Source: Candidatus Acidiferrales bacterium
GTDB lineage: Bacteria; Acidobacteriota; Terriglobia; Acidiferrales; UBA7541
Assembly: GCA_035934015.1 (NCBI GenBank)
Contig: DASYYH010000016.1
Span: forward strand, 248,001 to 312,000
Reading direction: 5' to 3'
DNA length: 64,000 bases
The notes beneath the pieces were generated by a model that worked only from the letters and a program-made list of their open reading frames with translations, was not told where the DNA came from and did not search any database. A program made the translations under genes and the position numbers. The first letter of the stretch is position 1. Each line of letters opens with the position of its first letter. Below are positions 63,020 through 64,000 of the stretch, one piece after another.

Positions 63020-63907
63020 ATGGCTGCTGGAGAGGTAAATCCGATGTCTGCTCACATGGCAACGACGCAAACATCCGAAGTCCGCATCGCCCATTCGCCC
63101 GATAGCGACGATGCTTTCATGTTCTATGCGCTTGCCACGGGCAAGCTCCGCGTCCCGGGCATCAAATTCACGCACATCCTCTCCGACATCGAATCGCTCA
63201 ATCGCGCCGCGCAATCCGAGACGTACGACGTCACCGCCGTCAGCGTTTACGCCTATCCATTTCTCACGGACAAATACATTTTGCTCGATTGCGGCGCCAG
63301 TTTCGGCGAAGGCTATGGCCCGATCGTCGTTTCTTCACGCGCCATGAAGAAAAACGAACTGAAGGGCTGCCGCGTGGCCATTCCCGGCACGCGCACGACG
63401 TCTTATCTCGTTCTGAAACTCTTCGAGCCCGGCGTCGAAACCGTCACCATGCCTTTCGACAAAATTCTCGACGCCGTGAACAACAAAGAAGTCGAAGCCG
63501 GCCTGCTGATTCACGAAGGCCAGTTGCTCTACGCGCAATCCGGCGCGCACAAAGTCGTCGATCTCGGCCTCTGGTGGCAGGAGCAGACCGGCCTGCCGCT
63601 TCCGCTCGGCGCCAACGCCATTCGCCGTGCGCTGGGGGAGGATCTTGCTCGACAGGTCGCTGGCGCGATTCGCGGCAGCGTCGCCTACGCGCTCGATCAT
63701 CGCGAAGAAGCGCTCAATTACGCGCTGCAATTCGCTCGCGACATGGATCCTGCGCTCGCCGACAAATTCGTCGGCATGTACGTCAATCGCTGGACGCTCA
63801 ATTTCGGCGACGAAGGCCGCAAAGCCGTTGACGAACTCATCGCCCGCGCCAAATCCGCTGGCCTTATGCCCCCCTCCGCCCGCATCGAATTCCTGCGCGA
63901 AAACTAG
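63020..63907 (+). CDS. mqnD: 1,4-dihydroxy-6-naphthoate synthase (futalosine pathway)
   Basis: A 295-residue enzyme of menaquinone synthesis by the futalosine route. HSPDSDDAFMFYALATG near residue 24 is the MqnD hallmark, and the catalytic histidine is in LLIHEGQLLY near residue 167. It would convert cyclic dehypoxanthinyl futalosine to 1,4-dihydroxy-6-naphthoate in the cytoplasm. AGGAG lies eight bases before the ATG at 63020; an alternative ATG at 63044 also has a fair site. No other mqn gene is in the window. Confidence 0.9.
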   Translation: MAAGEVNPMSAHMATTQTSEVRIAHSPDSDDAFMFYALATGKLRVPGIKFTHILSDIESLNRAAQSETYDVTAVSVYAYPFLTDKYILLDCGASFGEGYGPIVVSSRAMKKNELKGCRVAIPGTRTTSYLVLKLFEPGVETVTMPFDKILDAVNNKEVEAGLLIHEGQLLYAQSGAHKVVDLGLWWQEQTGLPLPLGANAIRRALGEDLARQVAGAIRGSVAYALDHREEALNYALQFARDMDPALADKFVGMYVNRWTLNFGDEGRKAVDELIARAKSAGLMPPSARIEFLREN

Positions 63908-63949
63908 CGCGGCCTTTTGTCTGGTCGGATTTCGAAGCCGCGAATCGCA

Positions 63950-64000
63950 TCACCGCCTCACATCGCGAATAAAATCGCTAATCTTGCTTTCGGTGAGCCC
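63950..64000 (-). CDS. C-terminal fragment of a gene cut by the window edge
   Basis: Reading inward from position 64000 on the minus strand, an open frame runs 16 codons to a TGA at 63950. The peptide ends with ISDFIRDVRR. Nothing more can be said because the rest lies outside the window. Confidence 0.3.
   Translation of the reverse strand, partial: GLTESKISDFIRDVRR

Overview
The window is a GC-rich chromosomal segment with dense, mostly housekeeping and lipid-metabolism gene content and one small mobile element. I infer an Acidobacteriota (Terriglobia-like) host. The reasons are two very large secreted VPS10/BNR-repeat proteins, futalosine-pathway MqnD, a GTP-type PEP carboxykinase, DinB-family proteins, a membrane-bound ferritin/VIT fusion, and the general gene style. 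No 16S rRNA or ribosomal protein marker is present, so this is inference.

Layout. 1-2.6 kb: a long leader with a strong sigma70 promoter and an unusual repeat element, then a PfkB sugar kinase and a drug/metabolite-superfamily permease. 2.7-16 kb: a co-directional lipid-type cluster with a degenerate-HAD/fatty acyl reductase fusion, a second reductase-like SDR, a polysaccharide pyruvyl transferase family protein, two acyl-activating enzymes, an enoyl-CoA hydratase, an S9 peptidase, a free acyl carrier protein, a lipid kinase and a PlsC acyltransferase. Many of these genes overlap by 1-4 bases. 16-20 kb: a CDP-alcohol phosphatidyltransferase and the first VPS10-like protein on the minus strand. 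20-30 kb: mbfA, tRNA-Leu(UAA), DinB, an AraC regulator, a DUF1223 protein, the second VPS10-like protein and a GntR/FCD regulator. 30-35 kb: hisC with a coupled HAD phosphatase, an arginase-fold protein missing several histidines, ispH and an SDR. 35-42.5 kb: a beta-oxidation set on the minus strand in the order FadN-, FadA- and FadE-like, with a glutamylcyclotransferase between the last two.

43.9-46.4 kb is a 2,448-bp transposable element with 23-bp perfect terminal inverted repeats and an 8-11-bp target duplication. It encodes an IS1-type DDE transposase and carries passenger genes: a proteasome-like Ntn hydrolase, a zinc-ribbon protein and a small basic KGG-type protein. It sits about 140 bp upstream of the PEP carboxykinase gene. 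46.5-54.5 kb: pckG with a clear terminator, a peroxiredoxin, cytochrome c, a divergent Nramp-family transporter, DUF3467, and a PilZ/diguanylate cyclase pair.

54.7-57 kb is a tight operon for a JAMM peptidase, a MoaD/ThiS-like carrier with a residue cap after its GG, an E1-like adenylyltransferase-rhodanese and a CDGSH Fe-S protein: a candidate protein-thiocarboxylate sulfur-transfer module. 57-64 kb: hypotheticals, a PEP mutase/isocitrate lyase family enzyme, a DinB protein, a receiver-like protein, a CpoB/YbgF-like TPR protein, mqnD and the edge of a further gene.

The points that most deserve follow-up are the cargo-carrying IS1-type element, a repeat element (two motif copies 68-69 bp apart with an inverted half-motif between) found upstream of both the PfkB and thiolase genes, a candidate small RNA or attenuator upstream of thiolase, and the lipid cluster with its degenerate HAD domain.
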